Under the pieces are notes generated by a model. That model searched no databases, was not told the DNA's origin, and saw only the letters and a list, made by a program, of their open reading frames with translations. Made by a program: the position numbers and the translations under genes. This document shows positions 1 to 8,564 of a stretch of DNA of 64,000 bases, piece by piece. Every line of letters begins with the position of its first letter. Positions within the stretch are counted from its first letter, which is position 1. The DNA is from Nostoc sp. UHCC 0702 (GTDB taxonomy: Bacteria; Cyanobacteriota; Cyanobacteriia; Cyanobacteriales; Nostocaceae): positions 995,409 through 1,059,408 of the forward strand of contig CP071065.1 of assembly GCA_017164015.1 (NCBI GenBank), written 5' to 3'.

Positions 1-30
1 CCGCCTCGCACCAGCCAGAGGCGGTTTTCT
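1..30 (+). terminator. Rho-independent terminator of an upstream gene
   Basis: CCGCCTC and GAGGCGG form a perfect 7-bp stem over a 10-nt loop, followed by TTTT on the plus strand. The gene it ends lies outside the window. Confidence 0.7.
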
Positions 31-137
31 ATCAAGTCTTGCAGCAAATATAAAAGTTTTTGGTTATACCAACTCTGTGTAAACTGGCACAGAATAATTA
101 CTCTTTTATTGCTAACAGACTAGTACCGCAAGGCGGA

Positions 138-168
138 AGTCAAAAGTCAAAAGTCAAAAGTCAAAAGT
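138..168. repeat. Heptamer tandem repeat (AGTCAAA)n
   Basis: About four copies of the 7-bp unit AGTCAAA. It is one of many short heptamer arrays in this window and is noncoding. Confidence 0.8.
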
Positions 169-233
169 ATTATGGAATGGGCTTTTTAGGGATTTTAAAT
201 GGTTGCTCTATTTCCGCCGCGATGAAGTAGTAC

Positions 234-372
234 CCAATACGCTTGGGTTAAGGATAATTGTAGGTTGGGTAGAGCGTAAGCGTTACCCAACAAAGTCGTG
301 AAAATGTTGGGTTGAGGAATGAAACCCAACCTACACGATTTACGGGTTTTGACTCTAACCCAAGCGTATTGG
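234..372. mobile_element. MITE-like element with 17-bp terminal inverted repeats
   Basis: CCAATACGCTTGGGTTA at 234-250 is perfectly repeated in inverted orientation at 356-372, bounding 139 bp. The interior holds a second inverted motif around GTAGGTTGGGT / ACCCAACCTAC. No coding capacity for a transposase. An ORF crosses it on the minus strand but has no protein-like composition. No clean target duplication could be assigned. Confidence 0.55.
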
Positions 373-866
373 ACTAGTACCCTAATATATTGCACCATTC
401 TCAATTAACCCTGCGGTGGGCACTACCAATAATGAAAAAATCAAGCTTTGAGCGAACCAATTGCAGTGCCCACTCTACAAAAATGTCATTAAATAACTGG
501 TGCAAGATATGAATACCGTTGCTTTGGAAGCCAAAAGTGACGCAGTACTGTCTTGGGGTCTAACGCCACTTTCTTCAAGTCTGGCGACCGAACAGTGAAG
601 CAGCTGGACTAAGAGAGTTATTGCTGGTCACTTGTTCTGTACCTCTGTTCAAGAGCTGCTTGTTGCCTCCTAGCTTCTTGCACCAGTGTGCCGTAGTCTG
701 TTATTGACAGGTCACAAAAAGCCAATTTCTAATTTTGTCTACTTTTTGTGTTTAATGTTGCACACATATAGAAGCAAATGGCACTTAGATGTTGATAATG
801 AACTATATGCCAGGAGGTAAGCCTTGGGTTACTCCTAAATTACCCTCATGGAAAATGTACATCTTC
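373..866. other. Intergenic, no gene seen
   Basis: About 490 bp without a supportable gene. It has a short ATG-initiated frame at 799-888 (29 residues) with no recognisable family, and no tRNA or clear regulatory motif. Confidence 0.4.
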
Positions 867-901
867 CAGTTTTATTCAAATCACTGATTTGAATAAAACT
901 G
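867..901. repeat. Perfect 35-bp palindrome (17-bp arms, 1-nt centre)
   Basis: CAGTTTTATTCAAATCA, one C, then its exact reverse complement. It lies about 80 bp upstream of the zinc-ribbon gene. It could be a bidirectional transcription stop or an operator. It has no U-run typical of a terminator. Confidence 0.7.
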
Positions 902-979
902 CCAACTAAACACACACTGATCCTATTTCATTTGCTTGAATAGCTATATTGATAGGATTGATATTCACCATTCTTGACT

Positions 980-1225
980 ATGGCTAGTAAGTTCATTGAC
1001 GTTAGAGAATATACTGTCAGGGCTCATAAAAGACAAATACACACTCGTGTTTTCAATTTTGTCTGTAAAGAGTGCAATCAGGCTACAAAACGCGAGACAT
1101 ATGGGCCTCGCCCGCTTTATTGCGAACAATGTCGCCCTCCGCAACCACCCAAAAAATCCCAGCAGCCAGCTCAAAAGGCAAAACCTAGACCAATGACCTA
1201 CAAAAGTGATATTGACTTGGGTTGA
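980..1225 (+). CDS. Small zinc-ribbon protein (81 aa)
   Basis: The protein carries two Cys-X2-Cys knuckles, CKEC and CEQC, separated by 17 residues. This is the pattern of a zinc ribbon that binds one Zn and usually contacts nucleic acid or protein. The N-terminal third is basic ([11 protein letters not shown]) and the tail is rich in Pro, Lys and Gln, as in a disordered basic tail. A TTG at 974 would add two residues, but the ATG at 980 is preferred. The stop lies 11 bp before the next gene on the same strand, so the two are likely co-transcribed. I do not recognise a named family, and the role is unknown. DNA or RNA binding is an inference from the fold and charge. Confidence 0.75.
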   Translation: MASKFIDVREYTVRAHKRQIHTRVFNFVCKECNQATKRETYGPRPLYCEQCRPPQPPKKSQQPAQKAKPRPMTYKSDIDLG

Positions 1226-1236
1226 TTTGAAGCGTT

Positions 1237-2280
1237 ATGAATAATCAGTTGCAAATAGAACCTCCTCCTGTAAGCTTTTTCTCTCCACTGTTGGAATTAC
1301 GAGACTACTATACTCGCCTTGTAGAAGAGTACGAAACTTTATACACACAGGCGCGATCGCAGCTCAACCATGTAGAAGCTTTATTGTTTAACTGGTCTTC
1401 TAGTTCAGATGCTAATGGCAAGCTTTCAACAGCTGAAGTAGTTGATGGGTCATCTAGACTTCCCCAACAAGACTTACTGTTATCTTTGCCTGATAACATT
1501 TCTAACTCAAAGATCCACTTGGTAGAGCCTAGGGAGTCTGAATTTTCAGACTCAGACAACTTGGAGATGGATAATTCTGTTGTTGTGGTTGAAGATACTA
1601 GCGCATATCCAGCGTCAACTACATCCCCAACTATAGAGACAGTTCCACAGACTCAAGTTCACCAAAGCAAGGTGGCTGACATTCCAATGCTACCTGAACA
1701 TCAACCTCTAACTCGGATGGAAGCTATCAAAAAGCTATTGCAAGAACATCTTGGTACTGTATGTCATATAGATTTCATTGTGCGATCGCTTTATGGAGAT
1801 TTAGTACCGACTGTGTTCAAAGTAGTTAAAGGCAGAGTCCAATCCTCACTTACACAAGGTAGAGAAAGAAATGCTTGGTCAGCTATCCCTGACGAGCCTG
1901 GTTGTTATACTCTGGATTTAAGTTTGGTAACTTCCAATCGTACTAATGGATACTCTCAGGCTGGTAAAAACAAAAAGAAGAAACCTGTCGTCCTCCCGAA
2001 AACAAGAGTAGTGCCAATGCTCAAAGCATTTGAGGGGCAATTTTTGATAGATGCGCTTACCTCTTTCTTACAGCAAAATCCAGGGAAATTTTTCAGTGTG
2101 GCTGAAATCATCACTGGAATTTATGGAGAACTAGATTCTCAGCAAGTCAGAGAGATCAAAAGCAAGGTGCTGAATGAGTTATCGCGAGGTTATCGTACAG
2201 GGCGATTCTCTAAAGTGCCTGAAAAAATCGGCCTTTACACTTGGGACTCAACTTTGATACTAGAGGCCAGTTCCGGCTGA
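1237..2280 (+). CDS. Tandem winged-helix (HARE-HTH-like) protein with N-terminal coiled coil
   Basis: 347 residues. Residues about 15-55 are predicted coiled coil (LRDYYTRLVEEYETLYTQ). An acidic, Ser/Thr-rich linker follows to about residue 150. Two related domains come next, at about 155-240 and 265-345. Each begins with an amphipathic helix (AIKKLLQEHLG; LIDALTSFLQQNPGKF), has a central I(V/I)..(L/I)YG(D/E)L motif and ends in a small wing (PGCYTLD; IGLYTWD). The layout resembles the HARE-HTH winged helix (HB1, ASXL, restriction endonuclease HTH), so DNA binding or adaptor function is plausible. The assignment rests on pattern only. It follows the zinc-ribbon gene by 11 bp and probably works with it. 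Confidence 0.75.
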   Translation: MNNQLQIEPPPVSFFSPLLELRDYYTRLVEEYETLYTQARSQLNHVEALLFNWSSSSDANGKLSTAEVVDGSSRLPQQDLLLSLPDNISNSKIHLVEPRESEFSDSDNLEMDNSVVVVEDTSAYPASTTSPTIETVPQTQVHQSKVADIPMLPEHQPLTRMEAIKKLLQEHLGTVCHIDFIVRSLYGDLVPTVFKVVKGRVQSSLTQGRERNAWSAIPDEPGCYTLDLSLVTSNRTNGYSQAGKNKKKKPVVLPKTRVVPMLKAFEGQFLIDALTSFLQQNPGKFFSVAEIITGIYGELDSQQVREIKSKVLNELSRGYRTGRFSKVPEKIGLYTWDSTLILEASSG

Positions 2281-2453
2281 ACTATATCTTCGACGCCGCG
2301 AGTATGGAGGAGATGAAGAGCCAGTGCAAGCAGCCCCCTCAGGAGCGGTTTCCGTCATTAGTGAAGCGGTAGCGTTAGCGAAGGGCGAGGAACAAGCGTC
2401 AGCGGTAGCGATGAAAAAGTCGGTAAAAGGTAAAAGGCATAAATTACCAAAAC

Positions 2454-2491
2454 TTCACGTAGGGGCAATTCATGAATTGCCCCTACGTGAA
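2454..2491. repeat. Perfect 38-bp palindrome
   Basis: TTCACGTAGGGGCAATTCA is followed directly by its exact complement. It sits among degenerate GCGGTAGCG-type repeats downstream of the winged-helix gene. It is typical of dispersed palindromes in Nostocales. It may also stop transcription in both directions. Confidence 0.75.
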
Positions 2492-2727
2492 TCAAGTGCA
2501 ATTTTCCATGAATTTATCAAGGATAGAAACTCACTCTTTGAGCCTAGTAGTAAGCTGCGTTAAGGTTCACGCCTGATAAAGCTAGTACTCTGTCAAGCCA
2601 ACTTTGCCGGGGATAAGAAATGTAAGAAACAGAAAAAACTCTTTCCTCACTTCCTACTCCCTACTCCCCACCTTCACCCGTCAAAATTGGGTTGGTCGAG
2701 TACTAGAAATATTTGATAATATTTTTA

Positions 2728-3891
2728 CTAATCATTTAATATGATGTGCTTTTTTGAGTCAAACCAAATTAAACCTTGCTGTTGTAATTTGCCCATCAAT
2801 CGTGTAACTGTAACTCTAGTAGTACAACAAGCACTAGCAATATCTTCATGAGTCAAGCGAACACTAAGGCGAGTTCCCCCTACAAAGGGTTCACCTACTT
2901 CACGTTTCAAAAGCTGCAATAGATGATGTAAACGATCTTCTACCCGTCGCTTACCAGCAATAACTAAGAAAGATTCAGTCTGCTGTAATCGTTGATTGAT
3001 TTTTGGTAACAGAGTATGGCTAAGCAATGGGGTTAATGCTATTTCCGCTACGTAAATTACAACTATCTCCACATCTGACAGGGCCGTGGCTTGGTAAATG
3101 GGTAGAGAGGTCATATTAGAGCCAAAAACCATTTGTGTAGTTGCCAACCCTATCAATACTTCTTCGCCCGTTTCACAAAAAGTACTTAGCTTGACTAAAC
3201 CCTGACAAACATACCAAACTACCAGTGGGTTAAGAGGAATAGTTTCTCCTTTAGAATATTTATACATAGGGCGATCCTGACTGAGATCGCTATTTGTCTC
3301 GACTGATACTAATTCTGTTTGCTGACGTTCATTGGCATTACGCAGCAGCCAGTGGAGGGAGCTAACTCTACCATATTGATTGCGAACCACTCCCACTGTC
3401 AAAGCTGCATCGAAAGGCTCGCCATTGAGTTGATGCAAGCGCAATACTAACTCTCTAACTCTGTCCGCTACCGATAGTTGGTTAATTTCATCGTGAAAGC
3501 ACTGTCGGTCTTCCAAACGAATAAATTGTGTCATTCGTTTCCCGACTAGAAACTGCTTTGGAACATTGAACAACTTAGCTGCACTAAGATTAGCTTCTCG
3601 AATGATCCCTCCTGCATTGGTAACTAAGTAGCCGTCTGGTGCAAACTCAAATAAATCTTGGTAGTGTTGGCGTTCTGCTTCTAGTAAATTTCGTGTTTGT
3701 ATTAATTCCTGATTTTGTTCATAAAGTTCCTCTGCGGCTAGCTGCACCATCTTTGAGTTGCTATAGAGTTCTTTAAAAGCTTGTGGTAGCAGATCTGGTG
3801 GAATCCAAGGCAAAACGCTAGCTGTCTGGTACAAATCTGCCAAACGTTGATGCAATGCTTCTGCGCGTTGGATAAATTGTTCTATATTCAC
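2728..3891 (-). CDS. PAS-Crp/Fnr family transcriptional regulator
   Basis: 387 residues with three parts. Residues about 1-75 are an alpha-helical N-terminus. Residues about 76-185 are a PAS domain (FEFAPDGYLVTNAGGIIREAN). Residues about 210-300 are a cyclic-nucleotide-type jelly roll (GETIPLNPLVVWYV), and about 315-385 a Crp-type winged helix (LTHEDIASACCTTRVTVTRL). The usual cAMP-binding RxS motif of Crp is not evident in the jelly roll. It should bind DNA as a dimer in response to a signal sensed by PAS (redox, light or ligand), but the signal cannot be read from the sequence. PAS fused in front of a Crp body is uncommon, as most Crp proteins are about 230 residues. It stands alone, with a 1.9-kb gap upstream. 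Confidence 0.85.
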   Translation of the reverse strand: MNIEQFIQRAEALHQRLADLYQTASVLPWIPPDLLPQAFKELYSNSKMVQLAAEELYEQNQELIQTRNLLEAERQHYQDLFEFAPDGYLVTNAGGIIREANLSAAKLFNVPKQFLVGKRMTQFIRLEDRQCFHDEINQLSVADRVRELVLRLHQLNGEPFDAALTVGVVRNQYGRVSSLHWLLRNANERQQTELVSVETNSDLSQDRPMYKYSKGETIPLNPLVVWYVCQGLVKLSTFCETGEEVLIGLATTQMVFGSNMTSLPIYQATALSDVEIVVIYVAEIALTPLLSHTLLPKINQRLQQTESFLVIAGKRRVEDRLHHLLQLLKREVGEPFVGGTRLSVRLTHEDIASACCTTRVTVTRLMGKLQQQGLIWFDSKKHIILND

Positions 3892-4313
3892 CTTAAATTC
3901 CCACTACTTGCTTGCAGATTTGAGCAAAAGAAGTCTGATATGTCAATCACCGAGGAATTACAATTTCCTTAAAGCAATCACCAAGTTTTGAAACTTTTAG
4001 TAAGATGCAATTGCTGTGTAAGTAAAATCTAAAAATGTACATTTATTCTGGTATTTTAGTGAGTTCTGAACTTAACATACAACAGGTAGCTTATACTGTT
4101 TTACTTGAATGTTGATACAAATAGGCAACAGGAAAGCAGGAGGGAAATAATTTGTATCACTAATTGAGTGAAATGTTATCATTACTTGGGACACAATATA
4201 TTACGATTCAAACTATCTGTCCATAATGCGGTGTATTATTGATACTTAGATAAGTATCTATAGGACTCATATTTGATTTTTGAACAAAACTTAGTACACC
4301 TTTATTCCTTCTT

Positions 4314-4343
4314 CCCAGTCCCCAGTCCCCAGTCCCCAGTCCC
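4314..4343. repeat. Heptamer tandem repeat (CCCCAGT)n
   Basis: Four copies of CCCCAGT. It is the reverse complement of the ACTGGGG unit that forms much longer arrays at 53674-53823 and 59836-59943. Confidence 0.85.
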
Positions 4344-4968
4344 TTACCTCTACGAGTGATTCAGAAATCAAATCGGATTGCTATAATTGATTATTCTCTT
4401 GCATAAAATCTATTGCTAATTATTTTATTAGGAATTGTTCGTAACAGTTTAAATTGAACTTAATACTAGGTATTTATTAACTAAAAATATGAATTTTAGT
4501 TAATAAATACGCTGAATAACATTTGATAATGTAAAACAGTACGCGAGAAATTTATTTTCTATATTAATATTTTAGCCTCAAAAAATTTATATTTTTGGAA
4601 CATATTTTTCTCCCTCTACTAATTTGGTAGTGGCAATCATCATTGCCATTATTCATCAGAATACCTGTCACTATGCTCCCCAGCTTCCGCCACAGGAATC
4701 AAGCTACTACTACCGCAGGTATAGGACTTATGTTAAGGTGGTTTGTCGCAGTTAATACAGTCTACTTGTTAAGATATGAGATTTGTAATATGCAATACAT
4801 TTAATTAGTATTGCTATTTACCTCTCAGTGTAAAATTTTCATATAAATTCTTACAACTAGGTATATAAATTTTTTATTACTTCATTTTGACTGAACAGAG
4901 TTGGATTATAAATTTACTCAAAAACGCCAGTTAATAATATTTATCCTGGAATAAACCTAATTTTTATA

Positions 4969-5209
4969 TTAGAGGATGTTTCTAAAGTTTAATTTATTAC
5001 TCGCCCAGACGATTAGAAATCGCGCGTGGCTTGGCTGCACAAGACTTTACCCACCTCCGGGGGTTTAAAATCCTTGATTTTGTGTTAGTTTGCACAGGCG
5101 GTGAGTCCAGCGCTACAGGAGATTTAGCCCGACTCAGGCGACTGGTGAGGCAGTACGAAAAAGAGGGTTTCCACGCCACTTGCACTCAACGAATTCGGGG
5201 TCTCTAACT
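4969..5209. mobile_element. Dispersed repeat family R1, copy a
   Basis: It begins with TTAGAGGATGTTTCTAAAGT, then GACGATTAGAAATCGCG, CCCACCTCCGGGGGTTTAAA and GCACAGGCGGTGAGTCCAGC. The same blocks occur at 10437-10625 and, inverted, at 39219-39484. It is a nonautonomous element. The right boundary is approximate. Confidence 0.6.
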
Positions 5210-5760
5210 GTTAGTTCCTCTCATTTCATCAAAATATTTAAAATCTATATATAATTCAATACTATTTATTTACTAAAAAAAGATTGGATTTTAATAAAAA
5301 GTTAATTAGTCATTTGCTGGACTTTAAATAACTGTAACAGATGATCAATGCACAAGGTATCAGGAGAAATGATGTTGGTAATATATTTATTTTTTAATTT
5401 CTGCTAATCTCCTTTATTAAAATTTTATATATTTAATATTTTTTTTACTTAAATGTACGAGTTAATAAAAAATTGTATAACAATTGTTTTAAATTAAAAA
5501 TCCGTACATTTTCTATTATTTTAGGGAATGATTTGCATGTATATTTTTGATAGTTGCGTATCATATTTTTACGAATCAAGCTAAGAAATATCAGATCATT
5601 ATGCATTTAGAAATTAAATTCATTATTGCTGTTTAGTAAAATTTCAATAAATTTCAACTAAATAAAATAATGGGTTATTTTTAATGAAGATACTATTAGC
5701 ATTTTTCTATTTAAATAAGTATGCAGCTTATCCAATTCTTCAGCCAAAAAATTGTAAATA

Positions 5761-6078
5761 ATGATGCATCAATACAGTTGCCATCTGCTATTATTAGTAA
5801 TAGCAGTAATCTCTGCGTTCAGTTTTACTCCATGTCAGGCTCAGCCTGTGCCAGATTCAAATAGTGACAAGTCCAAGATTATTATTCCTATATCTTCTGA
5901 AGTATCTACGACAGAAGATACAACTAAGCTACCTGAAGCGCGTGATTCTGCTATTTCTGATAGTCGGGAAACCATTTTGTCTGAAAGTACTAGTGATACC
6001 TCATTAGTTACTACTAAATCTAATTTACGTATTCCCATATCCAGTAGAATTTTTGCTGTACCTTCAATGCAACAATAA
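5761..6078 (+). CDS. Putative secreted small protein
   Basis: 105 residues. Residues 1-27 form a signal peptide: a hydrophobic core LLLLVIAVISAFSF ending at CQAQ. The mature part is hydrophilic and rich in Ser, Thr, Asp and Glu, with no Cys. The motif IPIS occurs twice (around residues 42 and 91). No family is recognised. It stands alone in AT-rich DNA with no obvious ribosome binding site, so some doubt remains that it is expressed. Confidence 0.45.
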   Translation: MMHQYSCHLLLLVIAVISAFSFTPCQAQPVPDSNSDKSKIIIPISSEVSTTEDTTKLPEARDSAISDSRETILSESTSDTSLVTTKSNLRIPISSRIFAVPSMQQ

Positions 6079-6639
6079 TTTGAAATTGACTTTGCAGAAG
6101 TAAGAACCTTCTGGCATAAATTGGAAAAAGGGTAAGGGGAAAAGGAAGAAGTAACCATCTTATACTAATTCTCTGTGAAGCTGCACATTATTTTAACCCG
6201 TCCCAACCTCCCTTTACTAAGGGGAGGTGCCGCAGGCGGTGGGGTTCTTTCTATGCATCTTCATATGGAAATGGTATTAGAACTATCCCTTTTCTCTTAC
6301 CACTACAAGAGTGGCAAAGATATTTTTTCAATATGTATACTGACAAAAGTATGCAGAAGCCCTTAGAGGATGTTTGTCAAGTCGTTTTGAATACTCAAAT
6401 CCTGGCTTTAGGGGAGTAGGGAGTAGGGTAAAACGAAAAATCTGGTAGTTTCAGGTTCGTTTGATGCTGACTGTACTTAGATTTTGATCCAAATCAAAGT
6501 TAAACCCTGTCCTTAAGTACGGGGTCTTCATCCGAATTTGATATTAGATATTCAAGTGGCTGATCTTTATATATTCTCTTTTTATAGGGTAGATTTAAAT
6601 AAAGTTTTTAGGCTTTAATTTAAAGCTTGATACTTGAGA
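6079..6639. other. Intergenic with dispersed repeats
   Basis: 560 bp without a supportable gene. It contains a CCTCCCTTTACTAAGGGGAGG hairpin-type repeat near 6208-6228 and, at 6364, TTAGAGGATGTTTGTCAAGT, a copy of the terminal sequence of families R1 and R3. Confidence 0.4.
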
Positions 6640-7866
6640 TTAGCCTTGATTATCTCCAAGACAGACTTGCTCATAATGTTTTCCGGCGATATCCCAAGTA
6701 AATTCTGTTTCTACCATTTGTCTGCCGTTGTGAGATAATTCAAAACGCAGTTGTGGGTTATCGAATAGTTGACTAATGGCGGTAATGTACTGTGCTGGTT
6801 CATTTGCTCGTAATGCCCTGAGTGATGTACTAGCACTATCTACAGCTAGTCCTTCTAAACCGCGATCGCTTGCTACTACTGGTACACCAGCTGCCATTGC
6901 TTCTAAAGTTTTATTTTTAATACCAAAGCCTGTCCGCATCGGTACAACGCAGACGGTTGCTTTGTGTAAGTAATCTACCATTGAAGGCACTTTGCCAGTA
7001 ACATTAATTCCTCGCTGATTTTGGAGTGCTAAAACTTCTGGTGCAGGACGAGAACCAACAATATTGAAAGTAGTATCTGGATAAATTTCTTGAATTTTTG
7101 GTAAGATTTGGTTACTAAAAAAGCATACGGCATCAATATTTGCTAAGTTATCCATAGCACCAATAAAAACTAAGTTATGTCCTCCTGGATCGGTGGTACG
7201 CTGAGGAAATGAAACTAAATCTACTCCATTAGGAATAACTGTAATTTTACTATTAGGGCTAAAAGCTTGTAGCTGAATTTTATCTTCTTCTGTTGTCACT
7301 ACAATTTCTGAAAACTTAGAGCAATAGCTTTGCTCATACCGACGCAAAAGTGGCAAATTAATTGTGTCTCGCAATCTCTTTTCAGATATACCAGTTGCTA
7401 GTTGATTGCGACAAGTTCCGTAGACAGAACTATGAATATTAACCAAAGTTTTTAGCTGTTTCTGGAAATGCGATCGCACATAAATTTCATTCACACTATG
7501 TTCGCAGGTAATTACGTCACATTTTTTCAGCTGCACAAAGTTATCAATCCACTCTTGCATCTCAATTGAGTAGCGGTTGAGTACACTTGGCGGTGTTCCC
7601 TGTTGCAGAAATGTAGCTAATCGCTGTATTTTCTTGAATATTCCGGTCTTAGCTCCAGAATCTGGGGGACGTTCAAAAATAACTAGATGATCTACACAAT
7701 CCCGCAATCCGACTATTTCTGCTTTTGTGACATCGCGATCGCGTTGAGTCACAAGTGTAACAGCATGACGTTGACTCAGATACTTGAGTAAATTAAACGT
7801 TCTTACTTGAGTCCCTCCGCGTGTTGGCGGATAGGGAAAGGTAGAAGACAGCATTAAAATTCTCAT
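6640..7866 (-). CDS. Glycosyltransferase family 4 (GT4)
   Basis: 408 residues, GT-B fold. The N-terminal acceptor domain starts MRILMLSSTFPYPPTRGGTQ with the Gly-rich loop typical of GT4. The C-terminal nucleotide-sugar domain has VIPNGVD at about residue 215, the GFGIKNKTLEAMAAGVPVVA block with the conserved E-x7-E-like region, and ends with the usual helical tail. It transfers a sugar from a nucleotide-sugar to a glycan or lipid carrier on the cytoplasmic face. The N-terminus resembles the PEP-CTERM/exosortase-associated GT4 subgroup, and a PEP-CTERM protein is encoded at 35176-35766, but the link is weak. It is divergent from two glycosyltransferase relics and a GT2 gene and belongs to a partly decayed polysaccharide cluster. 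Confidence 0.88.
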   Translation of the reverse strand: MRILMLSSTFPYPPTRGGTQVRTFNLLKYLSQRHAVTLVTQRDRDVTKAEIVGLRDCVDHLVIFERPPDSGAKTGIFKKIQRLATFLQQGTPPSVLNRYSIEMQEWIDNFVQLKKCDVITCEHSVNEIYVRSHFQKQLKTLVNIHSSVYGTCRNQLATGISEKRLRDTINLPLLRRYEQSYCSKFSEIVVTTEEDKIQLQAFSPNSKITVIPNGVDLVSFPQRTTDPGGHNLVFIGAMDNLANIDAVCFFSNQILPKIQEIYPDTTFNIVGSRPAPEVLALQNQRGINVTGKVPSMVDYLHKATVCVVPMRTGFGIKNKTLEAMAAGVPVVASDRGLEGLAVDSASTSLRALRANEPAQYITAISQLFDNPQLRFELSHNGRQMVETEFTWDIAGKHYEQVCLGDNQG

Positions 7867-8158
7867 ATATTTGGTAACAGTAATAACACTGGCTGAATTT
7901 ATTGTATATATAATGACTTTATTTAACTCATTATGTCATCACTAATATCCCTTATATCTTTGTTTACCGTCACCAATGATAAATTTAAGTAGATCAAAGT
8001 CTAACTTTGTAACCGTCATCAACTGCGTAGACCCTTCGGGGTGGTTCAAAATTTTTCACTACCCATTAGTGAGATGACATATTCCCACAATTTATGTCAA
8101 TATTAAACTATATACATAATTATTAAAAAAATTTTTTCAGCACAAACATAAAGGATTT

Positions 8159-8428
8159 GTGAAAATGGAGTTTTTCGGTGTTTACACCCTTGCCAATGAT
8201 GTTGTCTACGATCAATTGATCGCATTGCTCAACAGCATTGAGGTTAATGCTGATACTTTCATTAATATTAATAATATCCTTGACGACAAACAAGGATTAA
8301 AACCTATTCATCGAATTCATTATATGAGCTATTCTTCCAGAGAATTTACATATTTGTGTCAAGGAGAAAATGTGAATATTCGTTATCAATAAGAGTTTTT
8401 GCACTATCGTTTTCTTAAACAACCATAA
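8159..8428 (+). pseudogene. Glycosyltransferase relic (internal deletion plus stop)
   Basis: The frame opens MEFFGVYTLANDVVYDQL (ATG at 8165, GTG at 8159), which looks like the start of a cyanobacterial nucleotide-diphospho-sugar transferase. After about 30 residues it jumps to a different stretch (FTYLCQGENVNIRYQ), then a TAA at 8390. Beyond this stop the same frame continues EFLHYRFLKQP to a second stop at 8426. It therefore reads as the two ends of one gene fused by an internal deletion, with a nonsense codon near the end. The 77-residue product is unlikely to be active. The family assignment comes from memory of the N-terminal pattern. Confidence 0.6.
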
Positions 8429-8564
8429 CTCAAACCAAAATAGCTAAATCCAGGTAGTATATTCTCTATAACCAACCGAAATATCCAAAAATTTTTAGGT
8501 AAAATTACAGTTTATATATAAGGTTTTCATCAGTAAGTTTTAATTGAAATTGACAAATTTTAAT

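Larger units (their letters stand above)
3892..5760. other. Long AT-rich intergenic region
   Basis: Nearly 1.9 kb without a credible gene. It holds a heptamer array at 4314-4343, a dispersed repeat at about 4969-5209 and otherwise strongly AT-rich DNA. A 24-codon protein-like frame on the minus strand near 4640-4720 has no start and was not called. No tRNA was seen. Confidence 0.5.

Noticed and set aside
195..404. 69-residue minus-strand ORF
   Set aside because: It lies across the MITE-like element and its composition follows the inverted repeats.
799..888. 29-residue frame starting MNYMPGGKPW
   Set aside because: Short, no family, and it ends inside the palindrome at 867-901.
2324..2563. 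79-residue ORF after the winged-helix gene
   Set aside because: Built from GCGGTAGCG repeats and the 38-bp palindrome.
4640..4720. 24-codon minus-strand frame (LIPVAEAGEHSDRYSDE)
   Set aside because: Looks protein-like but has no start and is too short to support.
4997..5185. 62-residue minus-strand ORF
   Set aside because: It is entirely within dispersed repeat R1.
5841..6158. 105-residue minus-strand ORF opposite the secreted protein
   Set aside because: The plus strand has a signal peptide; the minus frame has no protein features.
6175..6366. 63-residue ORF
   Set aside because: Crosses a CCTCCCTTTACTAAGGGGAG repeat and has no family.
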